A stretch of DNA of 13,112 bases from an uncultured Flavobacterium sp. (GTDB lineage: Bacteria; Bacteroidota; Bacteroidia; Flavobacteriales; Flavobacteriaceae). This document shows positions 8,301 through 13,112 of the stretch, piece after piece (the stretch's first letter is position 1; the number at the start of each line of letters is the position of its first letter). The notes under the pieces are model-generated. The model saw only the letters and a list, made by a program, of their open reading frames with translations, was not told the DNA's origin and made no database searches. The stretch lies in the NCBI RefSeq assembly GCF_937967675.1, contig NZ_CALBSN010000165.1, positions 1 through 13,112 of the forward strand. Direction: 5' to 3'. A program made the position numbers and the translations under genes.

Positions 8301-10654
8301 GTACTATTAGTTGTTATGTTACCTGAACCTGCTCCAAAAGTTAGTGTTCCAGTACCTAAATTACCTCCTGATAAAATCAATCCATTAGAATTAGTTAAAT
8401 TAATTGTATTAACTAATCTCGTTGGTGGCACTTCAAAACCAACTGTTCTACTTACACTTTCTTGTGCATAAATTAATGCGTAAGTTCCTGTACCTAAATT
8501 AAAAGTAGGTGTTGCATCAAAATTACCTCCTGGAGTTGTTAAACCTGCAGATCCAATTTGAGTAGTGCAGTTAACAGCTAAACCTGTTCCAAAAGTAATT
8601 TTATTACTTCCTGTAATAGTTCCTTGGAATAAGTTTGCTCTTGCAATAATAATAGGATTTGTATGAGTAATAGTTAATCCAGCTGTATTTTGCATACTTA
8701 ATGTAGCCAAGTTAGTTAAAACTGTACCTGAACCCGCCAATGTTTGCGCAAAACTTCCTGTAAAATTCAAGAATTGTAATGTACCTGAAGTACCTGTTAA
8801 AATACCATTATTAGTCAAAAGAGGACCTCTTTGTGAGAACGTACCTGTAGTAGAGGCAGTATCTAATATTCCATTGGTACCTACTGTAGTAGAACCATTT
8901 GCAATAACCGTTCCACTAGTTGCAGATTGAAATCTACCTTGCGTAATTATGATATCTCCATTAACAGTTATTGTTCCAGTTGAAGTAACTCTAAAAATTC
9001 CAGTACCTCCTGTAGCACCAGCAGCTAAAATAGTTAAATTACCCTTAACAGTTTGAGTATTTGCACCAAAAAAATTAAGTGTTGCTGTTGATAAAGGACA
9101 ATTATAAACAATATTACCAAATGACTGGTTATTATTAGCAGGGGCTGTAGCCGAAGTTGTTAAACCACTTACTGTTAATGTAGAAGATGGCGACCAAGTA
9201 GCTAATGGAACCCATGGAGCACCTGTAGTTGCACCTGAAACATTATACTGACTTCCATCTAAAAACAATAAAGTACTTGCTGAACCTGTAACATTTCCAT
9301 TTGTTGTTATGTTTGTTGTTGCTATATTATTAATTACACCTGTACTAGTTACTGATACAATTGTACCATTACCACCCGTTGTTAAAAATGAGTTTGCACC
9401 AGCATTGGTAGCAGTTGCATTAATACCTGCTACTGTAAGAGTTCCAGAGATATTACCTGTATTACCCGTTACAGCTGAAGCAAAAATTAACGATACTGAA
9501 TTTGTCGTATTAGTTAAAAATAATGAAGAACCTGATTCAATAACAAAATCATCTCCACCTCCACCATATATAGTTATAATTCTTTGCGTCGTTGCTGAAG
9601 ATTGTAAATAGCAAGCTGTATTATCTTTAATTTTTAATTGACCAACTGTAGTTGCAGCTGCAAAGCTAATGTAAACATTTCCTCCAGTAGTTAATGAACC
9701 ATTTCCGTCTACAATAAAAACATCAGTAGTATTTAAAATTGTTGGAGTAGTACCTGAACCATCAGCTGCGGTATTCCAATTTGTCAATGTGGCAAATGCT
9801 CCCGGTGTGCCTGAAGAAGATGCACCTACCCAGTAATAAGTAGCTGCTGCAGAAGTAGATTGAGTAGCTATAGCTGGAGTACTTTCCACTCCTTCACTGA
9901 TAGCAACCACTTTCCAATCGTAAGTAGTACCTGGAACTAGTCCTGTAGCGTTGTATGTATTAGTACCTAATGCTACGTTAGCAACAAAATTATAAGTTGT
10001 ACCACCATTTGTAGAATTTAACACAACGTATCTAACAATGTTAGTAGTTGGTGAAGCTGCAGTCCAATTCAATGTCATGGCTGTAGCTGTTGCTCCAGAA
10101 ATTGTTAAACCTGTTGGCCCTGCGGCTGGAACAGGTGGAGTAAATCTATATATTCTTCTTGACCCATCGGCAGTTGAATTTAAATTTGGGACATCACCTA
10201 AAGCTAAAGTATTAGTATTAAAAGTAGCTCCATTACTAACTGTATTATTTGAAAAAGTTATTGATGCAGTAGTATTTGCAGTAGTATTAACAGAAAAACC
10301 ACCAGCAACAGGATTAAATGTTGTTGTTGTACAATTAATAGACCCATATACATATTCAACTATACCTGTATTCTCATACAATCTAACTTGCCATGTGCTA
10401 TTTCCATTTGCTGCAGTTGTACTATATGTAACAGCCATACCTGTCCATTCTACGACTAAACAGCGATTTGGAGCAGCTCCAACTAATTTGTAATGAACTT
10501 TACCAGAGGCACTTACATAAAAATCACCTCCTAAAGCAGAAATTTTTGGAGTAGTTACAGATCCACCACTAACAGTTGAACCTGAAACAGCAGTCGAACC
10601 TAGTCCTAAAATTCCATCAGCATTGGCAGAAAATTGATTATAAAAATTACCCAT
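2372..10654 (-). CDS. giant multi-domain Ig-like/FN3 protein with T9SS type A sorting domain (main body, lacking its signal peptide)
   Basis: This 2,760-codon frame encodes a Thr/Ser/Asn/Gly-rich, probably cell-surface or released protein, likely an adhesin-like T9SS cargo. Approximate modules are: 1-173, end of an N-terminal beta domain closing in YRFTPP; 176-262, fibronectin type III; 271-810, Gly/Asn/Thr-rich beta-solenoid-like stretch; 818-950, a domain often seen before Ig arrays in Bacteroidota; 950-1170, Ig-like; 1170-1380, second copy of the N-terminal domain; 1380-1600, Ig-like; 1600-1760, jelly-roll-like; 1760-1880, Ig-like; 1880-2070, domain starting near YPSPF; 2140-2300, two 82-residue repeats; 2300-2670, five Ig_7-type repeats; last 75 residues, sorting domain. 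No enzymatic motif was recognised. The ATG at 10654 is an artefact of a frameshift: the true start is the signal-peptide ATG at 10893. Restoring one T in the run at 10655-10657 gives one frame of 2,840 residues. The overall role (adhesion, gliding or matrix) is inference. Confidence 0.85.
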   Translation of the reverse strand: MGNFYNQFSANADGILGLGSTAVSGSTVSGGSVTTPKISALGGDFYVSASGKVHYKLVGAAPNRCLVVEWTGMAVTYSTTAANGNSTWQVRLYENTGIVEYVYGSINCTTTTFNPVAGGFSVNTTANTTASITFSNNTVSNGATFNTNTLALGDVPNLNSTADGSRRIYRFTPPVPAAGPTGLTISGATATAMTLNWTAASPTTNIVRYVVLNSTNGGTTYNFVANVALGTNTYNATGLVPGTTYDWKVVAISEGVESTPAIATQSTSAAATYYWVGASSSGTPGAFATLTNWNTAADGSGTTPTILNTTDVFIVDGNGSLTTGGNVYISFAAATTVGQLKIKDNTACYLQSSATTQRIITIYGGGGDDFVIESGSSLFLTNTTNSVSLIFASAVTGNTGNISGTLTVAGINATATNAGANSFLTTGGNGTIVSVTSTGVINNIATTNITTNGNVTGSASTLLFLDGSQYNVSGATTGAPWVPLATWSPSSTLTVSGLTTSATAPANNNQSFGNIVYNCPLSTATLNFFGANTQTVKGNLTILAAGATGGTGIFRVTSTGTITVNGDIIITQGRFQSATSGTVIANGSTTVGTNGILDTASTTGTFSQRGPLLTNNGILTGTSGTLQFLNFTGSFAQTLAGSGTVLTNLATLSMQNTAGLTITHTNPIIIARANLFQGTITGSNKITFGTGLAVNCTTQIGSAGLTTPGGNFDATPTFNLGTGTYALIYAQESVSRTVGFEVPPTRLVNTINLTNSNGLILSGGNLGTGTLTFGAGSGNITTNSTNVLTITGTTAASIVRTSTTAYVNGPLARTLPPNLATGSTYVFPIGKSTINPFELVNPTTGPSGNVVIQSEVFDSATGGTPASLLGSLNSNRYWAASFTSGGSNFADALVRLNDNPNGADAIGASETLTGVYDLIGGLTSTVTASSITTTSPEDISALNYYVMASKATPTLSNLTITPQGNRCPAVARTVTVDVAIGAGAISGVVINYSVNGTPQTAINMTNTSGTTWSGTIPVPTPLNATIAWSVTATDVNALTKTQAGVTYSDEGIGTDVITITPSVPNFCGTGGPVTLTANSTIPGVVYTWESLTSGVTLSTSTGSSTTATISTTTDFKVTGTPNDGGCPSVAYISVGVYDLPSATVTTTASGVCPGTSATINSGLSAGNFVSASITHAPRVAPSNAVTLATAGAAVVPQTSGTLDDGGWGGIPVGFNFNFFGTNYNTINVGTNGTVMFGTYNGTSLADFTYTTLPSASEPFNLVAVLAMDNNLANSGSDGSTSGTQGGTLKYWTEGYAPNRKFIVSYENVREYGDTRVSTAQAVFFETTGIIEVHVTSSTNIDRNKLVGVNNGNGTIGVLAYASGTTASSTNPITNPFAYRFTPPANYTTTWTATDANGTTTIATGTNIFSQTVAPLITTTYSISYTNQTTGCTNASGSAQVVMSVLNSNAPAGVNTIASASSICLGQSVNLSMDYTGSNDGLTFQWQSSIDNGTSWQNIASATTTTTIVTPTIPTRYRCQIISCGGTPAYSSVAQVDFTNQITSTTPATRCGTGTVTIEATSNAGTTVNWYADNTGGVSIGTGSPFTTPSISSSTTYYASAETITNASVTLGSTATIDTAFGTTSSPDGGMVLTTTTNNVIINSIDVLVAGTGNLTIKLQNSAGVDIASTTINGFTGSATSLTNVVLPSTFVIPTAGTGYRLLCTSLGSGLSWYYQTGAFPFSTPGVTITSGWGWGATTTDLRFIHKINMTVPTVCASPRVAVPVTVNPAPALTLSSSNATICSGVATTIPVTITSNVADFDTYTWSPSIGVTGNSSTGWIFNPTSSTTYTLTASQSSGSLCSNTATFVVSANQLPSAMTITPAAPEVCVDSVQALTVTGGAISNIANFGSSTTTNTATGYPSPFTNYYGGTKHQMLIRASELTALGLTPNSTINSISFDVASVGTSFSGTLQNFQVDMGSTTDDVLTSTTFLPTTTNVRAAGNLAVTIGLVNIPLNGSFTWDGTSNIVIQTSYSNNNSGTTNDSVQMRNSDPGFVSTNWYRVDSASSDSVLTATTPTSSGNARPNIVLNYSSPTNITWSPVTNLYTDAAASTPYTAGTNASTVYVKSSSAGTASYTATATASLTGCTNSANVNVIVNPLPTVVTVNPTAVCSPSTVDLTAASVTTGSDSGLTYTYWTNPEATNALASPSTVATSGTYYIKGTNSNGCSSIITPVTVTINPLPTLITVDPATVCYPATVDLTTAAVTTGSDSGLTFTYFTDLAATNALTNPNAVTTSGTYYIKGTNANGCSSIASVNVTINVTSAPTGNATQTFCGASNITQLIAVGSGIKWYDAATGGNLLPNITAIGLTNGTTYYASQTVNGCESTDRFAVTVVVNTIPTAPNASAQSFCNSATVADLLPSGSSYNWYSASTGGSALASSDVLSSNTYYVSQTLNGCESARTAVTVTINTTAAPTAADQSFCNSALVANLTATGTNLSWYLASTGGSALSPSTSLTSATYYVSQTLNGCESSRTAVLVTVNTTSAPTASAQTFCTSATVADLTASGSNLSWYSNSTGGTALTSGTTLSTGIYYVSQNVDGCESPRTAVNVTISTPSTPTGNAVQTIYGGVASDATIEDINVNGSNIVWYPTPGDAAAGTNAIPAGTQLVDGAVYYAVSVVGTCRSAALAVTVTVVLDNASFDIKSLKYYPNPVVDRFTVSYTKSITAIQVYDINGRLVKNLQTNGNEVNVDMSDVAASVYIVKVFADDTMGEFKVVKTE
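2375..2600 (-). other. T9SS type A C-terminal sorting domain
   Basis: The last 75 or so residues of the giant protein begin with LKYYPNPVVDRFTVSY. They contain the hallmark YPNP-x(5)-V entry motif, a central QVYDINGRLVKN strand pair, VYIVKVFAD, and a terminal EFKVVKTE. This pattern defines the type IX secretion sorting domain of Bacteroidota (TIGR04183/PF18962 type). That domain directs the protein across the outer membrane through the Por/Gld translocon and is normally removed on the surface. It implies that T9SS genes exist elsewhere in the genome. Confidence 0.93.
2625..3750 (-). repeat. five tandem Ig-like (CHU_C/Ig_7-type) repeats
   Basis: Five head-to-tail units of 72-77 residues follow one pattern: APTA-x-x-QxFC near the start, a WY-x-x-x-TGGxAL core, TYYVSQT, then NGCES-x-RTAVxVT. 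The first-position cysteine codons lie at 3713-3715, 3482-3484, 3266-3268 and 3050-3052, giving periods of 231, 216 and 216 bp. The fifth unit has Tyr at the equivalent site (2831-2833), 219 bp further on. The middle units are most alike (for example TYYVSQTLNGCES in two). Such arrays act as stalks that hold functional domains away from the cell surface. The paired cysteines probably form an Ig-type disulfide. Confidence 0.88.
3765..4255 (-). repeat. two-copy 82-residue tandem repeat in the giant protein
   Basis: Two adjacent units are nearly the same at both protein and DNA level. Each has NPLPT-x-x-TV-x-P, then SGTYYIKGTN-x-NGCSS, then VTxxxNPLP. The cysteine codons at 4202-4204 and 3956-3958 are exactly 246 bp apart. 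Shared words include TTGSDSGLT and TNAL. The close DNA match around 3889-3955 and 4135-4200 suggests a recent duplication. These are Ig-like beta modules continuing into the five-repeat array. Confidence 0.82.
6515..7145 (-). repeat. internal second copy of the N-terminal beta domain
   Basis: Residues about 1170-1380 of the main frame repeat the layout of the protein's own N-terminus: VGFNFNFFGTNYNTINVGTNG, then APNRKFIVSYENV, a TTGIIEVHV strand, a VGVNNGNG loop and a closing YRFTPP. The N-terminus has IGFNYS/FMGNFYNQFSANADG, APNRCLVVEW, NTGIVEYVYG and YRFTPP in the same order. Identity is modest, so this is an old duplication or two uses of one family rather than a recent copy. It supports the frameshift repair because the spacing of IGF...FMG only matches once one base is restored. 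Confidence 0.72.
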
Positions 10655-10893
10655 AAAGAATAATTAAAGCCAATATTCGTAACTGCTGAAGCAGTTGCAT
10701 CAGATAGCGGACCTACTAACTGCGTAGTTCCAGTTGACATGTCTACAGCATTACCATTTGCATCTAAAGCAAGTGAACCAGAAGTGTTTGTGCTAAAAGC
10801 ATAATTAGCAGAAGACTGTCCTTGAGCAAAAGAAAAGGAAAACAGTATCATTAACATAGTAATCAACGAAATCCAGGTTCGTTTTTTTGCCAT
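10606..10893 (-). pseudogene. signal peptide and N-terminus of the giant protein, cut off by a frameshift
   Basis: From the ATG at 10893 the frame encodes a classical Sec signal peptide: Lys-Lys-Arg at residues 3-5, a hydrophobic core (about 7-22), and likely cleavage after Ala23 in SFSFA-QGQ. The mature N-terminus continues NYAFSTNTSGSLAL to VTNIGFNYS. It then runs into SLWVIFIINFLPMLMEF and stops at 10606, while the neighbouring frame continues with FMGNFYNQFSANADG. Joining the two with one extra T gives IGFNYSFMG, which matches in spacing VGFNFNFFG in the internal copy of the same domain near 7010. The 10893 start is preferred over the in-frame ATG at 10974 because the extra 27 residues do not resemble a signal peptide. 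As read, the product would be about 95 residues, exported but useless. A sequencing error in the T run is an equally good explanation. Confidence 0.82.
10655..10657 (-). other. frameshift site: one T missing from a TTTT run
   Basis: The minus strand reads TTCTTTATGGG where TTCTTTTATGGG would keep one frame. The length from ATG 10893 to stop 2372 is 8,522 bp, one short of a multiple of three, and the sequence is open on both sides of the site. No X-XXY-YYZ slippery heptamer is present, and a run of three T is too short for efficient transcriptional slippage, so programmed recoding is unlikely. Confidence 0.85.
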
Positions 10894-11006
10894 GTACGAC
10901 TTGTCTCTTTGCTTTTGAGAACATGTTGTTCCAATAAAATTAAAGGAAACAACCGAATCGTAATTGTTTATCATAAAATTAAATTTAGTTTGATATAAGT
11001 AATCAA

Positions 11007-11032
11007 CAAATATATTTATTTTTTTAATACAA
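11007..11032 (-). promoter_or_regulatory. candidate promoter of the giant surface-protein gene
   Basis: On the minus strand, TATATTTG (11014 down to 11007) matches the Bacteroidota -7 consensus TAnnTTTG. A TTG (11032 down to 11030) lies 15 bases upstream, slightly closer than the usual 17-23. Transcription would begin near 11000 and leave a leader of about 105 bases before the ATG at 10893. The surroundings are very AT-rich, so a chance match is possible. Confidence 0.5.
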
Positions 11033-11100
11033 TTAAATTATCTTAAAAAAAATAAATAAAAAAATCAAGCCTTACTAATAAACTTTTTATTCTTTTGAAT

Positions 11101-11138
11101 AATAAATAAAAAACTCTTCATTATATTGAAGAGTTTTT
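11101..11138 (-). terminator. rho-independent terminator after the DUF3467 gene
   Basis: A perfect 12-bp inverted repeat, AAAAACTCTTCA (11109-11120) and TGAAGAGTTTTT (11127-11138), encloses a six-base loop. On the minus strand it is followed by a T-rich tract, and it starts only four bases after the DUF3467 stop. It isolates DUF3467 from the giant-protein gene. Confidence 0.9.
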
Positions 11139-11142
11139 ACAA

Positions 11143-11451
11143 CTAAGCTTGCCCGGTTGGACCAAAATTTAAAGGAATTGGAGGTTGTTCGCCTTCTTCA
11201 ATTTTTCCGTGAGCACTTTCAAATCGGTGAATGTTTTCTCCTAATGCTTTCAACAAACGTTTTGCGTGTTGAGGCGTTAAAATAATTCTTGATTTTACTT
11301 TCGTCTTTGGCACTCCTGGCATAATCGTTACGAAATCTACCACAAACTCAGAGTTTGAATGATTTATAATAGCTAAATTAGAATAAATTCCTTCAGCTGT
11401 TTGCTCGTCTAATTCGATGTTAATTTGACCTTGTTGGTTATTATTTTCCAT
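11143..11451 (-). CDS. DUF3467 domain-containing protein
   Basis: This 102-residue soluble protein is of unknown function. It matches the DUF3467 family in length and key segments: INIELDEQTAEGIYSNLAIINHS (about 10-32), FVVDFVTIMPG (36-46), then KVKSRIILTPQHAKRLLKALGENI (51-74) and a Pro-rich end with PIPLNFGP. A Gln/Asn-rich head (ENNNQQGQ) precedes the domain. No signal peptide, membrane segment or catalytic motif is visible. It sits directly downstream of rpoC on the same strand, 171 bases away, an arrangement I recall as conserved in Flavobacteriia. A strong terminator after rpoC means it is either expressed by read-through or from its own promoter. No exact TAnnTTTG box was found in the gap; the nearest is TATTCTTG at 11545-11552 on the minus strand, with one mismatch. 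A transcription-related role is suggested only by location. Confidence 0.88.
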   Translation of the reverse strand: MENNNQQGQINIELDEQTAEGIYSNLAIINHSNSEFVVDFVTIMPGVPKTKVKSRIILTPQHAKRLLKALGENIHRFESAHGKIEEGEQPPIPLNFGPTGQA

Positions 11452-11566
11452 TTTTTTATTTTTTAAACATATAAGTCATCGAAGTTTTTAAATGTTTTTG
11501 ACTTAAATTATTAGTTCATTTAAGTAATATTTGAAAATCTTTTACAAGAATAAGTATAATTTAGAT

Positions 11567-11601
11567 AAAAAAAAAGCCTAACAGAAAATCTGTTAGGCTT
11601 T
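11567..11601 (-). terminator. rho-independent terminator after rpoC
   Basis: A perfect 13-bp stem, AAAGCCTAACAGA (11573-11585) and TCTGTTAGGCTTT (11589-11601), has a three-base loop. On the minus strand it is followed by nine T (11575 down to 11567). It begins 21 bases after the rpoC stop and would end the rpo operon transcript before DUF3467. Confidence 0.92.
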
Positions 11602-11622
11602 ATATTGGAATAATGAAGCTAA

Positions 11623-13112
11623 TTAGTAGTTAAACTCTTCTTTAGCAGCCATTAATTCATTGTATTCTTCTTTAGAACCTACAATAATATTATCGTAATC
11701 TCTCATACCAGTACCAGCTGGAATTCTGTGTCCTACAATAACATTTTCCTTTAATCCTTCTAAAGTATCCACTTTACCTGCTACGGCAGCTTCGTTTAAT
11801 ACTTTTGTAGTTTCCTGGAACGATGCAGCAGAAATGAATGATTTCGTTTGTAACGATGCTCTAGTAATACCTTGTAATACTGGTGTAGCAGTAGCTGGAA
11901 CAATATCACGTGCTGAAACTAAGTTTTTATCATTACGTTTTAATAACGAATTTTCATCTCTTAACTGACGTGGTGTAACAATTTGACCTGGTTTTAAGTT
12001 TTCAGAATCTCCTGCATCTTCCACAACTTTCATTCCGTATAATTTATCGTTTTCAACGATGAAATCACTTGTATGAACTAATTGATCTTCTAAGAATAAA
12101 GTATCTCCTGGATCCACAATTCTTACTTTACGCATCATCTGACGGATAACCACCTCAAAGTGTTTATCGTTGATTTTTACACCTTGTAAACGGTATACCT
12201 CTTGAATTTCGTTTACCAAGTACTGTTGAACAGCAGATGGACCTTGAATTCTTAAGATATCTTCTGGAGTAATTGCACCATCAGAAAGTGGAGTTCCCGC
12301 TTTTACGAAGTCGTTTTCTTGAACTAAGATTTGGTTTGAAAGTTTTACTAAGTATTTTTTCACTTCACCAAATTTAGACTCGATAGCGATTTCTCGGTTA
12401 CCTCTCTTAATTTTTCCAAATGTTACAACACCATCAATTTCAGAAACTACTGCTGGGTTTGAAGGATTACGAGCTTCTAATAACTCCGTAATTCTTGGCA
12501 AACCTCCTGTAATATCACCTGCTTTAGAAGAACGACGTGGAATTTTAACTAAAATCTTACCTGCTTTAATTTTTTCTCCATCGTTTACCATAAGGTGAGC
12601 TCCTACTGGTAAATTGTATGAACGAATTAACTCGCCATCTTTACCATAGATGTGTAACGTAGGGATTAATTTCTTATTTCTACCTTCAGAAATTACTTTC
12701 TCTTGGAAACCAGTTTGCTCGTCGATTTCAACAATGAACGATTGTCCTTGTTCTAAATCTTCGTAACCTACTTTACCCGTAAATTCAGAAATAATTACCC
12801 CGTTATATGGATCCCATTTACAGATTGTAGTACCTTTTTCAACAATGTCTCCATCATTTACAAAAATACTTGATCCGTAAGGAATATAGTGTGTATTTAA
12901 TACAATACCTGTTTTTGGCTCAACTAATTTTAACTCAGTAGAACGAGAAATTACGATATCAACAGCATTTCCTTCAGCATCTTCACCTTTAACTGTTTTT
13001 AAATCTTCAATTTCTAATCTACCTGCAAAACGAGTTACAATACTAGACTCTTCAGAGATACCTCCAGCAACCCCTCCAACGTGGAACGTACGAAGTGTTA
13101 ACTGTGTACCAG
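11623..13112 (-). CDS. rpoC: DNA-directed RNA polymerase subunit beta' (RpoC), C-terminal third
   Basis: The frame is open from the window edge to TAA at 11623-11625 and encodes the last 495 or so residues of beta'; the full protein is usually about 1,430 residues in Bacteroidota. The Met codon at 12591 is internal and is not a start. From the edge it reads GTQLTLRTFHVGGVAGG, the segment just after the trigger loop. It continues with TELKLVEPKTG, VPYGS/IPYGS-type strands and KWDPYNGVI, then RSSKAGDITGGLPRITELLEAR. The C-terminal part contains YLVNEIQEVYRLQGVKINDKH, VIRQMMRKVRI, FISAASFQETTKVLNEAAVAGK and the near-terminal KENVIVGHRIPAGTG, all typical of beta'. The subunit forms part of the RNA polymerase active-site cleft and contacts omega near its C-terminus. 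No insertion or break is visible. DUF3467 follows after a strong terminator. Confidence 0.97.
   Translation of the reverse strand, partial: GTQLTLRTFHVGGVAGGISEESSIVTRFAGRLEIEDLKTVKGEDAEGNAVDIVISRSTELKLVEPKTGIVLNTHYIPYGSSIFVNDGDIVEKGTTICKWDPYNGVIISEFTGKVGYEDLEQGQSFIVEIDEQTGFQEKVISEGRNKKLIPTLHIYGKDGELIRSYNLPVGAHLMVNDGEKIKAGKILVKIPRRSSKAGDITGGLPRITELLEARNPSNPAVVSEIDGVVTFGKIKRGNREIAIESKFGEVKKYLVKLSNQILVQENDFVKAGTPLSDGAITPEDILRIQGPSAVQQYLVNEIQEVYRLQGVKINDKHFEVVIRQMMRKVRIVDPGDTLFLEDQLVHTSDFIVENDKLYGMKVVEDAGDSENLKPGQIVTPRQLRDENSLLKRNDKNLVSARDIVPATATPVLQGITRASLQTKSFISAASFQETTKVLNEAAVAGKVDTLEGLKENVIVGHRIPAGTGMRDYDNIIVGSKEEYNELMAAKEEFNY

Noticed and set aside
5631..10493. Several plus-strand open frames of 78-151 codons opposite the giant gene (for example 9309-9611 and 10038-10493).
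   Set aside because: They are antisense shadows of Thr/Ala/Asn-rich repeat coding sequence. Their Val/Ile/Pro/Ala-rich content is what the complement of such codons gives, and no start signals or known domains are visible.
10650..10663. Programmed -1 frameshift as an explanation for the split giant gene.
   Set aside because: No X-XXY-YYZ slippery heptamer exists, the T run is only three bases, and a recoding site between a signal peptide and its cargo would have no evident purpose.
11051..11113. 13-bp direct repeat AATAAATAAAAAA at 11051 and 11101.
   Set aside because: Very AT-rich low-complexity DNA, expected by chance in such a genome; no flanking mobile-element genes or target-site pattern.
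12589..12591. ATG at 12591 as the start of a separate 322-residue protein.
   Set aside because: The frame is open upstream to the window edge and encodes typical RpoC sequence (GTQLTLRTFH and onward), so this Met is internal.

Overview
The window looks like a chromosomal segment of a Flavobacteriia member (Bacteroidota), probably Flavobacterium or a close relative. The evidence is the low GC content, the near absence of Shine-Dalgarno sequences, TAnnTTTG-type -7 boxes, a protein with a type IX secretion (T9SS) sorting domain, and the rpoC-DUF3467 gene pair. I see no tRNA, rRNA, CRISPR array, insertion sequence or phage gene, and no gene-free stretch longer than about 170 bp.

Left part, 1-1815, plus strand. 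The window opens with the last 31 codons of a Nif3-like metal-binding protein gene. Two bases later comes a coiled-coil protein of the 'C4 zinc ribbon' family that has lost all its cysteines, and this pair ends at a strong terminator (902-932). Next is rluF, a 23S rRNA pseudouridine synthase gene that may be transcribed as a leaderless mRNA.

Centre, 1812-10974, minus strand. A GNAT acetyltransferase gene is convergent with rluF, and their stop codons share a TTAA. Behind it lies an 8.5 kb gene for a giant (about 2,840 residue) secreted, multi-domain, probably cell-surface protein. From the N-terminus it has a signal peptide, a beta-rich domain, an FN3 domain, a long beta-solenoid-like stretch, further Ig-like and jelly-roll-like modules, a 2 x 82-residue tandem repeat, five Ig-like (CHU_C/Ig_7-type) repeats and a C-terminal T9SS type A sorting domain. 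One T appears to be missing at 10655-10657. As read, this separates the signal peptide from the rest of the protein. This is the most notable observation in the window, and it means either a sequencing or assembly error or a recently inactivated gene.

Right part, 11109-13112, minus strand. The C-terminal third of rpoC (RNA polymerase beta') runs in from the window edge and ends at a strong terminator. A small DUF3467 gene with its own terminator follows. The housekeeping genes at both ends are ordinary, and the giant exported protein is the accessory element between them. I found no convincing new multi-gene system.
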